Source: Microlunatus speluncae (lineage in GTDB: Bacteria; Actinomycetota; Actinomycetes; Propionibacteriales; Propionibacteriaceae). From it: DNA of 64,000 nt. Shown one piece after another: positions 1 to 7,742 of this stretch. Each line of letters begins with the position of its first letter. Positions within the stretch are counted from its first letter, which is position 1. Made by a program: the position numbers and the translations under genes. Location of the stretch: positions 62,001 to 126,000 of the forward strand of contig NZ_VKCZ01000018.1 in assembly GCF_009299835.1 (NCBI RefSeq), written 5' to 3'. The notes below the pieces were generated by a model. The model searched no databases, was not told where the DNA came from, and saw nothing but the letters and a program-made list of their open reading frames with translations.

Positions 1-1
1 G

Positions 2-535
2 ATCACCTTCCGGTTGGTCACCGAGGCCGACTTCCCGCTGCTGGCCCGCTGGCTGTCCCGGGCTCACGTGGCGCGCTGGTGGAACCATGACTTCTCGGCC
101 GAGGGAGTGGCCCGCGACTTCGGCCCGGCCGCCCGGGGTGAGGAGCCGTCGGAGGACTTCCTGGCCCTGCTCGATGGCGTGCCGTTCGGCCTGATCCAGC
201 GATCCCGGTTCGACGACTACCCCGACTATCGGGCCGAGGTCGCCGCCCACATCGAGGTGCCGCCCGGCACGGTGACCATTGACTATCTGATCGGCGAAGG
301 CGGGATGATCGGTCGGGGTGTCGGCACCCGGATGGTCCTGGCGCTGGTCGAACGGACCTGGATCGATCACCCGGATGCGCCGGCGATCATCGTGCCGGTG
401 GCCGCCGGCAACATCGGGTCGTGGCGGGCGCTGGAGAAGGCGGGCCTGGTCCGGATCGCCTCCGCCGACCTCGTGCCGGACAACCCGATCGACCCGCCGC
501 TGCATCACCTGCACCGGATCGACCGGCCGATCTGA
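2..535 (+). CDS. GNAT-family N-acetyltransferase (5' end outside window)
   Basis: The reading frame is open from base 2, so the true start lies upstream of the window. The protein shows the GNAT fold. Its acetyl-CoA binding loop (GEGGMIGRGVGTRMV) matches the R/Q-x-x-G-x-G/A signature and is followed by a conserved region NIGSWRALEKAGL near the C-terminus, typical of motif B. The opening ITFRLVTEADFPLLARW and the WWN segment resemble the aminoglycoside 6'-N-acetyltransferase / AacA4-like branch and also general ribosomal-protein acetyltransferases. The substrate cannot be told from sequence; a resistance role is only a possibility. It converges on the DUF2786 gene downstream, with a 10-base gap. 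Confidence 0.85.
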   Translation: MTFRLVTEADFPLLARWLSRAHVARWWNHDFSAEGVARDFGPAARGEEPSEDFLALLDGVPFGLIQRSRFDDYPDYRAEVAAHIEVPPGTVTIDYLIGEGGMIGRGVGTRMVLALVERTWIDHPDAPAIIVPVAAGNIGSWRALEKAGLVRIASADLVPDNPIDPPLHHLHRIDRPI

Positions 536-545
536 CGCCGGCCGG

Positions 546-1388
546 TCAGCGCCGGACGGCTCCCGCGGTGAACTCGGCGGCGTCGCCGGCCAGCACGCCG
601 TGCTGATAGCCGGTCGGGTCGTAACCGCCGCGGACGCTGGACCGGATCGTCCGGCCCCCCAGTTCGGCGTCGATGAACTCGCCGATCCGTTCCTCCTGCG
701 ATCGGAGCACGGGCAGGAAGGTGCCGGCCTCCTGGTCGGCGTAGCTGAGTCGATTGACCTCGGCCAGTCGTTCCCCGATCCGGCCGGCGAATCCCTGCAG
801 GAAGGCCGATCGGAAACTCACCGATCGCGACCGCGAGCCGGGCGCCGACCCGGCCGCGGTCTGCGCGAGGGCCTGCTGGGCCTGGACCAGTAGGGACGTG
901 AAGAGCAGGTCGACGGCCTCGAGGTCGGCCGGGTAGCCGATCACGGTCGTCAGTTGAAGCTCCTTCGCGAACAAGGTCCGGCACCGGGTCTCCTCCGCGA
1001 CGATCTGCAGCAGCAGCGCCTTGGCGTCGGGATACGGCGGATCCACCGCCAGCCGGATCACGGCGGGCCGGCCCGGGTCACGCTGATCGGTGTGGTCCAG
1101 CGTCGCGGCGTCGATCGCATGCCGGGTGATCAACTCGTGGGCCTTGGCGGTGAGCGCCGCGGCCTCGGCCTCGTGCCCGGTCGACTCGGCCTTGGCGAGC
1201 AGCGCCCGGACCTTGATCAGGATCGGGTTGACGTCGGTCGTGGCCACCCCGAGCACCCGGCCGGCGGCCGGGATCCCCGGTGGCGGCGGGACCAGCAACT
1301 GGACGGACGGCAGGTGGACGACGACCTCGAGCAGCCTGATCAGGGTCGCGACGATGGTGGGATGGGGAGGCCGCGCAACCGCGCCCAC
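546..1388 (-). CDS. DUF2786 domain protein, C-terminal part (frameshifted from 1340-1870)
   Basis: This frame carries the DUF2786 signature KVRALLAKAEST...EAEALTAKAHELITRHAID near residues 57-92, followed by a conserved C-terminal half of unknown function. It could begin at a GTG at 1388, but no convincing Shine-Dalgarno precedes it. Actinobacterial DUF2786 proteins normally carry an N-terminal region like the one encoded by the overlapping upstream frame (1340-1870). The junction falls in a C-rich run near 1355-1365. The likeliest reading is one gene broken by a one-base indel, or by a sequencing error. Translational coupling of two separate proteins is less likely. The biochemical role of DUF2786 is unknown. 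Confidence 0.75.
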   Translation of the reverse strand: MGAVARPPHPTIVATLIRLLEVVVHLPSVQLLVPPPPGIPAAGRVLGVATTDVNPILIKVRALLAKAESTGHEAEAAALTAKAHELITRHAIDAATLDHTDQRDPGRPAVIRLAVDPPYPDAKALLLQIVAEETRCRTLFAKELQLTTVIGYPADLEAVDLLFTSLLVQAQQALAQTAAGSAPGSRSRSVSFRSAFLQGFAGRIGERLAEVNRLSYADQEAGTFLPVLRSQEERIGEFIDAELGGRTIRSSVRGGYDPTGYQHGVLAGDAAEFTAGAVRR

Positions 1389-1870
1389 CGTGCGACCCAG
1401 CGGTCCGCCGTGTCCAACGAGGGCGGTTCGGCCGACTCGAACTGCCGGCGCCAGCGCTGATCGACCGACGACACCCCGTCGAGGGCGCGTTCGGCGCCGA
1501 CCAGCCAGCCGGCCAGGTCGGCGACGGTGGCATCACCCTTGAGCCGCGTTTGCCGGACCAGCTCGGCCGGCAGCCAGCCGTGACCGTACGACTCCCGCAC
1601 ACAGGCCAGCAGATATCGGCCGGCGGTCTCGTAACCGGTCTCCTGCGGGATCGCGGCCAGCTCCTCGATGATCATGGTCGAAGGTCTGTGGCCGACCGAC
1701 CGCAGCAGTTGCAGGGCGCGGTCGAAGTCGCTGGGCTGGGGTTCGGCGCCGAGGCCGGCCCAAGCATCCGCCCAGGGGTTGTGGCCCGGCGGAGCCTGCC
1801 GCTGGTGGGCCCGCTGCCGGGACCGCTGCTTGGCCCGGGCGGCCCGCTTCGCCTGACTGTTCCTGCTCAT
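1340..1870 (-). CDS. N-terminal part of the DUF2786 protein
   Basis: The start MSRNSQAKRAARAKQRSRQR is a basic, Lys/Arg-rich leader typical of actinobacterial DUF2786 proteins. A helical region with a WLVGAERALDGV segment follows. The frame ends in ...LRGLPIPPSSRP, exactly where the other frame continues with HPTIVATLIRLLEVV, which reads as its natural continuation. The two frames overlap by 49 bases. I treat the pair as one disrupted gene. If real, the N-terminal fragment alone would lack the DUF2786 core. Start ATG at 1870; the next gene downstream is convergent. Confidence 0.7.
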   Translation of the reverse strand: MSRNSQAKRAARAKQRSRQRAHQRQAPPGHNPWADAWAGLGAEPQPSDFDRALQLLRSVGHRPSTMIIEELAAIPQETGYETAGRYLLACVRESYGHGWLPAELVRQTRLKGDATVADLAGWLVGAERALDGVSSVDQRWRRQFESAEPPSLDTADRWVARWARLRGLPIPPSSRP

Positions 1871-1939
1871 GCCCGAGCACGCTAGCCGGCGGCGCCGACA
1901 ACCGGCTGCCGACTCCGCGGCCGGGAAGAACCGGCCAGG

Positions 1940-2809
1940 TCAGGAGGCGGTCGGCCCGTCGAGGATGCTCCCGTTCGGCGGCAGCTCGTCGCCGTCGATC
2001 GTCCACGGCAGACCGGTGGCGAGCAGGACGCCGGGCCGGTCCTGCCGCTGGACGTGCAGGTGCGGTTCGGTCGAATTGCCGGAGTTGCCACACTCGGCGA
2101 GCTGCAGCCCGACCCGGACCCGGTCGCCGACCCCGACCCGCTGGCTGCCGCGCTTCAGGTGGGCGTAGAGGACGTGGCTGCCGTCGGCCAGCCGGAGCAC
2201 CAGGTGGTTGCCGATCACCCAGCGCGGCGGTCCGATGGAGCGCACGATGCTCTCGATGATCATCAGATACAGAAAGGCGGGCCAGGACGACCGGCTGCGG
2301 TGATCACGTTGCCCGTCGTGGGCGCGGACGACGACTGCCTCGGCGACCGCGATCACCGGTTGGCCGAATGCCGGAAACCTGGCGCTGTCGAGGAAGTGCC
2401 CGCCGGCCTGGCCGAAGACCGGGCGGTCGACGTCCGGGGGCGCGTACGCCAGATCGACCGCATAGGCCTGCCCGTACGCATGCGTGCCGTGGCTCGGCAC
2501 CCGACTGGTCGGCGAGTTGATCACCTGCCAGGGACCGCGGACCGGTGCTCCGAGGCTGAGCGGCGCCGACCGGTCGACCGGCGAGACGATCGTGAACACC
2601 ACGCTCAGCATGATGGCCACGAACGCCGCGGTGGCCAGGATATTGATCACCGCGCTCGGCAGCCTCGTTCCCGCCAGCGAAGCGACCAGGCCGGCGAGCA
2701 GGGTCGCGATGATCAGGGCGATGCCCAGGTATTGCGCCGGAAGCCTCAGTGCTGCCGCCGGAAACAATCCCCAGGTCGTCCGCTCCGTCCGGTCACTCGT
2801 CGAAAGCAT
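1940..2809 (-). CDS. Membrane-anchored M23-family metallopeptidase
   Basis: The 289-residue protein has two hydrophobic helices (about residues 24-46 and 52-76) and then an extracytoplasmic peptidase domain. The M23 zinc ligands are visible: an H-x(n)-D pair in SHGTHAYGQAYAVDL (His 107/110, Asp 119) and the HLH pair near residues 250-252. A GNHLVLRLADGSHVLYAHL segment matches the family's central strand. Members cleave glycine-containing or D-Ala peptide bonds in peptidoglycan, but some act only as carbohydrate-binding pseudo-enzymes. Here the metal ligands are present, so activity is plausible. It is a single-gene unit with its own AT-rich promoter abutting the ATG. Confidence 0.85.
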   Translation of the reverse strand: MLSTSDRTERTTWGLFPAAALRLPAQYLGIALIIATLLAGLVASLAGTRLPSAVINILATAAFVAIMLSVVFTIVSPVDRSAPLSLGAPVRGPWQVINSPTSRVPSHGTHAYGQAYAVDLAYAPPDVDRPVFGQAGGHFLDSARFPAFGQPVIAVAEAVVVRAHDGQRDHRSRSSWPAFLYLMIIESIVRSIGPPRWVIGNHLVLRLADGSHVLYAHLKRGSQRVGVGDRVRVGLQLAECGNSGNSTEPHLHVQRQDRPGVLLATGLPWTIDGDELPPNGSILDGPTAS

Positions 2810-2815
2810 TGTCCA

Positions 2816-2833
2816 ATATTACGTAAAGACGTA
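2816..2833 (-). promoter_or_regulatory. Promoter of the M23 gene with -10 TAATAT and a short inverted repeat
   Basis: Reading the minus strand, TAATAT (2821-2816) stands 6 bases ahead of the ATG at 2809. That spacing would start the transcript at or next to the start codon, giving a leaderless mRNA. An inverted repeat TACGT-AAAG-ACGTA (2820-2833) overlaps the upstream edge of the -10 and could bind a regulator. No Shine-Dalgarno sequence is present, consistent with leaderless translation. Confidence 0.5.
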
Positions 2834-2878
2834 CTCGACTTCAAGTGACTCTGCCGTCCGTGGGCCGAGCCGGCCACG

Positions 2879-3823
2879 TCACTCGAGGAACCGGCTCACC
2901 GCGGCCCTGATCCCGGCCGGATCCAGCCCGTGCAGTCGATCATGGTCTTCCGGTTCGCCGTAGCGGTGCGGATCGGGATCGCCGACGCCCAGCCCGAGCT
3001 GCCGGTGCGGAAGATCGGCCAACACCCGGGACACCTGGGCGGCGGAGGTCCCGGCCAGGTAGGGCTCGACCATGATCACGTTCGGCGCCGTGAGCGTGGC
3101 GCGCAGGGTGGCGTCGTCGAACGGCCGCACGGTCGAGGCGTAGAGCACGGTCACGTCGAGACCCTCGGTGGCCGGCAACACCTTGTGCAGCGTGGGTCCG
3201 ACGGCGACGATCGTGCCGCGGCGGCCCTCCCGGAGCAGCACCATTCGGTCGTCCTCGCGGCCGAGCGGATCGGGATTCTGGCCGTCGCCGACCCGGAGGT
3301 AGACCCGGTCGTCACCCAGGGCGGCCCGGCGCAGTTGCCGGTCCAGCTCGGCCGGATGGCCGGGCACGTGGACGGTCCAATCGCGCAAGGTGTCCAACAG
3401 GGCCACGTCACCCGGCGCCTGGTGGGTCCGGCCGCCGGCCGGCCAGTCGTACGAACCGTAGGCGCCGACCAGGATGCCGCCGAGCTCCTGATGTCCGAAG
3501 TCGAGCTTGACCTGCTCCCAGGCCCGTTCGATCACGAAGGCGCCGAAGCTGTGCACGATCGGCCGAAAGCCGGCCAGTGCCAGCCCGGCGCCCGCGCTGG
3601 CCATCAGTTGCTCGCGGATGCCGACGTTGATCACCCGGTCCGGGTGCTCGTTCGCGACCGGGAGGAACTGGGCGGCGGTGATCTCCGCCAGCACCACGGC
3701 GACCCGCGAATCGTTGCGGATCAGGTCGCTGGTGGTGATCACGAACTGTTCCCGGACGTCGTCGGCGTAGTCACCGGTCCAGGAGATCCGATGGTCTCGG
3801 ACGGGGGATCGCAGGCTGGTCAT
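2879..3823 (-). CDS. Transketolase, C-terminal subunit (pyrimidine-binding domain)
   Basis: This is the C-terminal half of a split transketolase: pyrimidine-binding domain, then the transketolase C-terminal domain. The GIREQLMASAGAGLA stretch near residue 70 carries the glutamate that activates thiamine diphosphate. The partner subunit ends three bases upstream, so the two chains are co-translated and must assemble to form the active site at their interface. Two ATGs stand in the sequence AAAGG-ATGATC-ATG. The Shine-Dalgarno touches the first, so the second (3823) is the better start; the alternative start is 3829. Split transketolases act in the pentose phosphate pathway or in biosynthesis of unusual sugars. 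Substrate unknown. Confidence 0.85.
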   Translation of the reverse strand: MTSLRSPVRDHRISWTGDYADDVREQFVITTSDLIRNDSRVAVVLAEITAAQFLPVANEHPDRVINVGIREQLMASAGAGLALAGFRPIVHSFGAFVIERAWEQVKLDFGHQELGGILVGAYGSYDWPAGGRTHQAPGDVALLDTLRDWTVHVPGHPAELDRQLRRAALGDDRVYLRVGDGQNPDPLGREDDRMVLLREGRRGTIVAVGPTLHKVLPATEGLDVTVLYASTVRPFDDATLRATLTAPNVIMVEPYLAGTSAAQVSRVLADLPHRQLGLGVGDPDPHRYGEPEDHDRLHGLDPAGIRAAVSRFLE

Positions 3824-3825
3824 GA

Positions 3826-4527
3826 TCATCCTTTCGGTTCGACGTCGGCGACGACCAGGGTCGGCCGGTCCGGTGCGGTGGCGGCGAAGGCGGTGGCCAG
3901 GGCTTCATGATCACGACCGGACACCTCGTGGGTACGCCAGCCCTCGGCGGCGAACCGGCTGGCGATGCCGCCGCGCCAGCCGTGGCTGGAGGAGTGGTTG
4001 TCCACCACCACCGTGGTCAGGTTGGCCAGGCCGACGGCGCCGGCGTAGACGACGGCCTCGATGTTCGATCCCTCGTCGAACTCCGCGTCGCCGATCAGCG
4101 TGATCACCCGTGGCCGCTGGTCGCGGCCGGCATCGTCCCGCTGGTGGGCTCGAGCCCGTAGCCCGAGTGCCAGCCCGATCGAGATCGGCAGCCCGTGACC
4201 GAGCGAACCGCTGGAGATCTCCACGCCGGGGATCAGCAGCCGATCGGGGTGATGGCCGAGTGGCGAGTCGTAGTCGCCGAAGGTCGGCAACACCTCCTCG
4301 GCGAGGAAGCCCTTCGCGGCCAGCACGGCGTAGTAGGCCATCGGCCCATGCCCCTTGGACAGCAGGAATCGGTCCCGGCCCGGGTCGTCGACCGTCTGTG
4401 GCGTCACGTTGAGGATGCGGTCGTACAGCACCCAGAGCACGTCCAGGGTCGAGGTCGCGCTCGGTCCGTGCTTCTCGTCCCCGGTCATCAGCCCGAGCAG
4501 GCGATCCAGGTCTGCGTAGCTGTTCAT
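3826..4527 (-). CDS. Transketolase, N-terminal subunit (TPP-binding domain)
   Basis: The 233-residue protein holds the diphosphate-binding half of transketolase. The TPP/Mg motif GDAEFDEGSNIEA...N spans about residues 147-177 (GDx-x-E-G...N). SKGH (57-60) and GSLGHGL (107-113) are the other conserved loops. It precedes the C-terminal subunit. Its promoter lies in the AT-rich gap 4528-4573, where a CACTT-GAATTA-AAGTG inverted repeat is visible, followed by short repeats of GAGGTT that resemble MerR-type operators; that last point is only a suggestion. Two-gene transketolases occur widely in actinobacteria, usually beside sugar-metabolism genes. Here the upstream neighbour is a clamp paralogue instead. 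Confidence 0.87.
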   Translation of the reverse strand: MNSYADLDRLLGLMTGDEKHGPSATSTLDVLWVLYDRILNVTPQTVDDPGRDRFLLSKGHGPMAYYAVLAAKGFLAEEVLPTFGDYDSPLGHHPDRLLIPGVEISSGSLGHGLPISIGLALGLRARAHQRDDAGRDQRPRVITLIGDAEFDEGSNIEAVVYAGAVGLANLTTVVVDNHSSSHGWRGGIASRFAAEGWRTHEVSGRDHEALATAFAATAPDRPTLVVADVEPKG

Positions 4528-4573
4528 GCGGTCAAGGGTGCAACCTCAACCTCACTTTAATTCAAGTGTGATC

Positions 4574-5728
4574 TCAGTCCGCTAGCCGTAGGGTCTTGAT
4601 CAGATGCCGGTAGGCAACGTCCGGATTGCCTTCCAGTTCGGACAATCCGGTGACCAGACACTGCCGCTGTCGCTCGGTGATCGCCAACTCGACGTACGGC
4701 GTGTCGATCACCGACAGGGCGTCGATCAGGTAGCCCGGATTGAACCCGGCGAGGTCGACCCGCTCCGGAGCGAGGAACTCGTTCACGGTCGGCAGCGTGA
4801 TGCTGGACCGGCCGGCGGTGGACGATGCCGCGGTCAGGCCGCACTGTTGATCTTCGAAGCTCAGGCGCAGCGGCGTGTTCCGCTCCAACACCAGCGCCGC
4901 CCGGCGGACCGCTTCACGCAGCGCGGGCACGGCCACCCGGACCGTCGTGTCCGGCTCGACCAGCAGCAGCGGGCCGAAGTCGGGATAGGCCCCATCGATC
5001 AGCCGCGAGGTCTGCCGGACCTCACCCGTTCGGCTCCGGCCGGAGAACGAGATGGTCGGCACGCCGGTCGGATCCGGATCGAAGCCGAGCTCGATCCGGC
5101 TGCCCGGCAGCAGCCCGCGGGTCACGGCGGCGAGACCGCGGGCGGGCACCAGCAGCCGGGCCTTGGCCTGATCGTCGGCCGGCTCCCAGTCCAGGCTGCG
5201 GACGGCCATCCGGTAGCGGTCGGTTGCCATCAGGGTCAGCTCGGCGCCGTCGATGTCGAGCAACACGCCGGTGAAGATCGGCAACAGCTCGTCCCGGCCG
5301 GCGGCGATCACGGCTTGGTGCGCCGCCCGGTCGAACTCGGCCAGGTCGATCGTCCCGGCCACCGGCGGCGTCTCGGGCAGCGCCGGATAGTCCGCTACCG
5401 GCAGCGTCTGCAGAACGAAGGTCGTGCCCTCGCCGGACAGCTCGACCTCGTTGGCGCCGGCGATGATCGAGATCGGCCCGGGCGGGAACGCGCCGGCGAT
5501 CTCGGCCAGCAGTCGGCCGGGCACCAGGGCACTCCCGGGGCGCTGGATCTCCGCCGGCACGGTGATCCGGACCGAGGACTCGTAGTCGAAACCGGACAGT
5601 GACACGCCGCCGGAGCCGGTCTCGATCAGCATGCCCGCAAGGATCGGAGTTGACGGCCGGTTCGGGATGACCCGGGCCACGGACGGCGCGGCCTCGGCCA
5701 GCGCGGCGGCGTCGACGACGATGTGCAC
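4574..5728 (-). CDS. DNA polymerase III beta-subunit (sliding clamp) paralogue
   Basis: The 384-residue protein follows the three-domain DnaN plan. The N-terminal domain has VARVIPNRPSTPILAGMLIE, the central domain VAGTIDLAEFDRAAHQAVIAAGRDELLPIFTGVLLDI and LMATDRYRMAVRSL, and the third domain FNPGYLIDAL. The usual C-terminal M-P-x-R-L ending that closes the partner pocket is absent; it ends YRHLIKTLRLAD instead. There is no dnaA, recF or gyrB nearby, so this is probably an accessory clamp and not the replicative one. Such second clamps occur in several actinobacteria; their partners are unknown. It lies in the same direction as the transketolase pair, 46 bases upstream of it. Confidence 0.85.
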   Translation of the reverse strand: MHIVVDAAALAEAAPSVARVIPNRPSTPILAGMLIETGSGGVSLSGFDYESSVRITVPAEIQRPGSALVPGRLLAEIAGAFPPGPISIIAGANEVELSGEGTTFVLQTLPVADYPALPETPPVAGTIDLAEFDRAAHQAVIAAGRDELLPIFTGVLLDIDGAELTLMATDRYRMAVRSLDWEPADDQAKARLLVPARGLAAVTRGLLPGSRIELGFDPDPTGVPTISFSGRSRTGEVRQTSRLIDGAYPDFGPLLLVEPDTTVRVAVPALREAVRRAALVLERNTPLRLSFEDQQCGLTAASSTAGRSSITLPTVNEFLAPERVDLAGFNPGYLIDALSVIDTPYVELAITERQRQCLVTGLSELEGNPDVAYRHLIKTLRLAD

Positions 5729-5816
5729 CCCCGGAGAATAGTGCTTGGCCGTGGGCGGAGCGTGCGGGGGTTCAAGGGGGTCCGGGCCGCTGACTCACAG
5801 CGAATACGCTTGCGCC

Positions 5817-6455
5817 ATGTCCGCACCCAAGGCGCGCTCGCCGAAGCCGCTGCCGACACCGGTCCAGCCGTGGCATCCGCCGCTGCCCGTCCTGATCATC
5901 GCGATCGCCCTGCCGGTGATCGCCGGACTGGTGTTGTGCTGGGCCAACAGTGTGCCGGGGGCACAGGTGATCATGGCCGTGGTCGGCACCGGGCTGAGCC
6001 TGATGGCCGCGTCCTTCCTGCTGATCAACGGCATCATCTGCTTTGCCCGGCGGACGCTGATCCCGGCGGTGATCATCGGTGCGGTGGTGCTGATCGGCCT
6101 GTTCGTGCTGGCCGAGTCCGACCTGCCGTTGCGGGCCCGGTTCGGTGCGCACGCGGCGACCTTCGACCAGGTGGCGGCCGAGCGGCAGCCGGCGATCGAA
6201 GGAGTCTGGCAGGGGCCGTGCCCGACCCGGATCGGCAGTTATCCGGTCAGCCGTTGCGTGGCGATCGGCACCGGCTTCCTCTACTACGAACCGGAGGGCG
6301 GCCTGCTCAACGGCGCCGGCTTCGCCTTTCTCCCCGAAGGTCCGGCCGGGGCCCAGCGGGAGGGAGTCGCCACCGAGCCGGGCGGCGACGGAACGGATCC
6401 GATCCAATACCAGCACCTCTCCGGGGACTGGTACTCCTTCGTCGACCCGTGGTGA
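5817..6455 (+). CDS. Unknown integral membrane protein with extracytoplasmic C-terminal domain
   Basis: I place the start at ATG 5817 (MSAPKARSPKP), giving about 212 residues; upstream in-frame codons are possible but lack a ribosome site. A proline-rich cytoplasmic head is followed by three hydrophobic helices (roughly residues 25-45, 52-75 and 80-100). The soluble tail contains two cysteines (GPCPTRIGSYPVSRCVAIG) that could form a disulphide outside the membrane, then a small beta-rich segment ending GDWYSFVDPW. I recognise no family. The next gene starts two bases after its stop, so the two are probably co-expressed. Confidence 0.6.
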   Translation: MSAPKARSPKPLPTPVQPWHPPLPVLIIAIALPVIAGLVLCWANSVPGAQVIMAVVGTGLSLMAASFLLINGIICFARRTLIPAVIIGAVVLIGLFVLAESDLPLRARFGAHAATFDQVAAERQPAIEGVWQGPCPTRIGSYPVSRCVAIGTGFLYYEPEGGLLNGAGFAFLPEGPAGAQREGVATEPGGDGTDPIQYQHLSGDWYSFVDPW

Positions 6456-6457
6456 TC

Positions 6458-7087
6458 ATGACCGCTGACGCGGAGTTCTCCGCCGAATCCGCCGCGGCGG
6501 TCCGACTGGCCGGGGAACGGCTGCTGGAGGCGTTGTCGACCCAGGTCGAGCTGGCCGCGCGGGCCCGGGACGGCGAGGACCTGTCGGAGCTGGACGACGC
6601 GGCCGAGACGGTCCGGGAGTTGCTGGCCGACTACGCCGAGTGCCAACTCGATCACTGCGGCGTGCCGGCTCCGTTCGAGGAGCTGGTCGACCTGCTGCCC
6701 GAGCCGGACGGAGAGGCCGAATCCTCGCTGATCACCCGGCTGACCCGGACCGATTTCATGATCGTCGACGAGTCGGCCCTGCTGACCGACGGCGGCGAGG
6801 CCGGCGCGGAGTCGGGCCAGGCTCCGCCCTCGGTCCTGGACCCCGCGCCGATGTCGGTGTCCCGCGCCATCAGGTTGATCGTCAACGCCCGCGGGGTCGA
6901 CGGCCTGTGGGGCGCCGCCGGCGTCCGGCCGCTCTGGTCGGAGACGATCTTCCTGCAGCCGGACCCGGTCGAGATCGACGAGGAGGACGCCGAACTCGAC
7001 GAGGACGAAGCCGACGACGACCCGCTGTCGATCTTCGACGTCGACGGCGAGATCGTCGCCACCGACACCGAGCAGTTCTTCCGCTGA
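6458..7087 (+). CDS. Unknown acidic cytosolic protein
   Basis: The start at ATG 6458 sits inside TGATCATG directly behind the stop of the membrane protein, so coupling is likely. The 209-residue product is strongly acidic, with a Glu/Asp tract near the C-terminus (EIDEEDAELDEDEADDD). It has no membrane segments. Cysteines in ECQLDHCGVP (around residue 60) are the only other distinctive feature. I recognise no family; a partner or chaperone of the upstream membrane protein is a guess. The gene ends just before the 169-bp repeat array. Confidence 0.6.
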   Translation: MTADAEFSAESAAAVRLAGERLLEALSTQVELAARARDGEDLSELDDAAETVRELLADYAECQLDHCGVPAPFEELVDLLPEPDGEAESSLITRLTRTDFMIVDESALLTDGGEAGAESGQAPPSVLDPAPMSVSRAIRLIVNARGVDGLWGAAGVRPLWSETIFLQPDPVEIDEEDAELDEDEADDDPLSIFDVDGEIVATDTEQFFR

Positions 7088-7124
7088 TCAAGTCATACCA
7101 CCGGCCTCCCACCTGCAAGGCCTG

Positions 7125-7701
7125 CCTTCGCCCCCTTTCCTGCGCCTTCGCTCCCTCTGTGGTGGGGGCGGAGGGGGAGTAGGTGGGGCGAAGGAGAGCC
7201 GGCTGGCGTCGTCGCCGGGTGCTGGGTGCACTGTCGCTGGTGCCTGGGCTGGGTGTTTTGAGCCCGGTTCGGCCTTTTGGGGCTGCTCACTGCCCTTCGC
7301 GCCCTTTCCTGCGGCTTCGCTCCCTCTGTGGTGGGGGCGGAGGGGGAGTAGGTGGGGCGAAGGAGAGCCGGCTGGCGTCGTCGCCGGGTGCTGGGTGCAC
7401 TGTCGCTGGTGCCTGGGCTGGGTGTTTTGAGCCCGGTTCGGCCTTTTGGGGCTGCTCACTGCCCTTCGCGCCCTTTCCTGCGGCTTCGCTCCCTCTGTGG
7501 TGGGGGCGGAGGGGGAGTAGGTGGGGCGAAGGAGAGCCGGCTGGCGTCGTCGCCGGGTGCTGGGTGCACTGTCGCTGGTGCCTGGGCTGGGTGTTTTGAG
7601 CCCGGTTCGGCCTTTTGGGGCTGCTCACTGCCCTTCGCCCCCTTTCCTGCGCCTTCGCTCCCTCTGCGGTGGGGGCGAAGGCGGAGTAGGTGGGGCGAAG
7701 C
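7125..7701. repeat. 169-bp tandem repeat array with nested hairpins (3 full units plus a partial fourth)
   Basis: The anchor GTAGGTGGGGCGAAG recurs at 7179, 7348, 7517 and 7686, an exact 169-base period. Units are nearly identical. Each unit pairs a left CCTTCGCCCC-type block with a right GGGGCGAAGG block (7125-7134 with 7185-7194 is a perfect 10-bp stem). In the last unit an inner CGCCTTCGC/GCGAAGGCG stem is also perfect. The array fills the gap between two convergent genes, so it may act as a bidirectional terminator. Each unit also opens a repeated reading frame in both directions; these frames have no start signals and are by-products of the repeat. Confidence 0.9.
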
Positions 7702-7742
7702 GAGGTGGGTCGGCCTCGCTGGCTCCTGAGTGCGGCTTCGGA

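Noticed and set aside
4528..4573. SoxR/MerR-type binding site ahead of the transketolase genes
   Set aside because: Only a 5-bp dyad and GAGGTT repeats are visible and no MerR gene is nearby; mentioned only as a possibility.
7183..7599. Repeated reading frames inside the 169-bp units as a repeat protein
   Set aside because: Frames end just beyond each unit, run equally in both directions, and have no ribosome site. They follow from the repeat and high GC.
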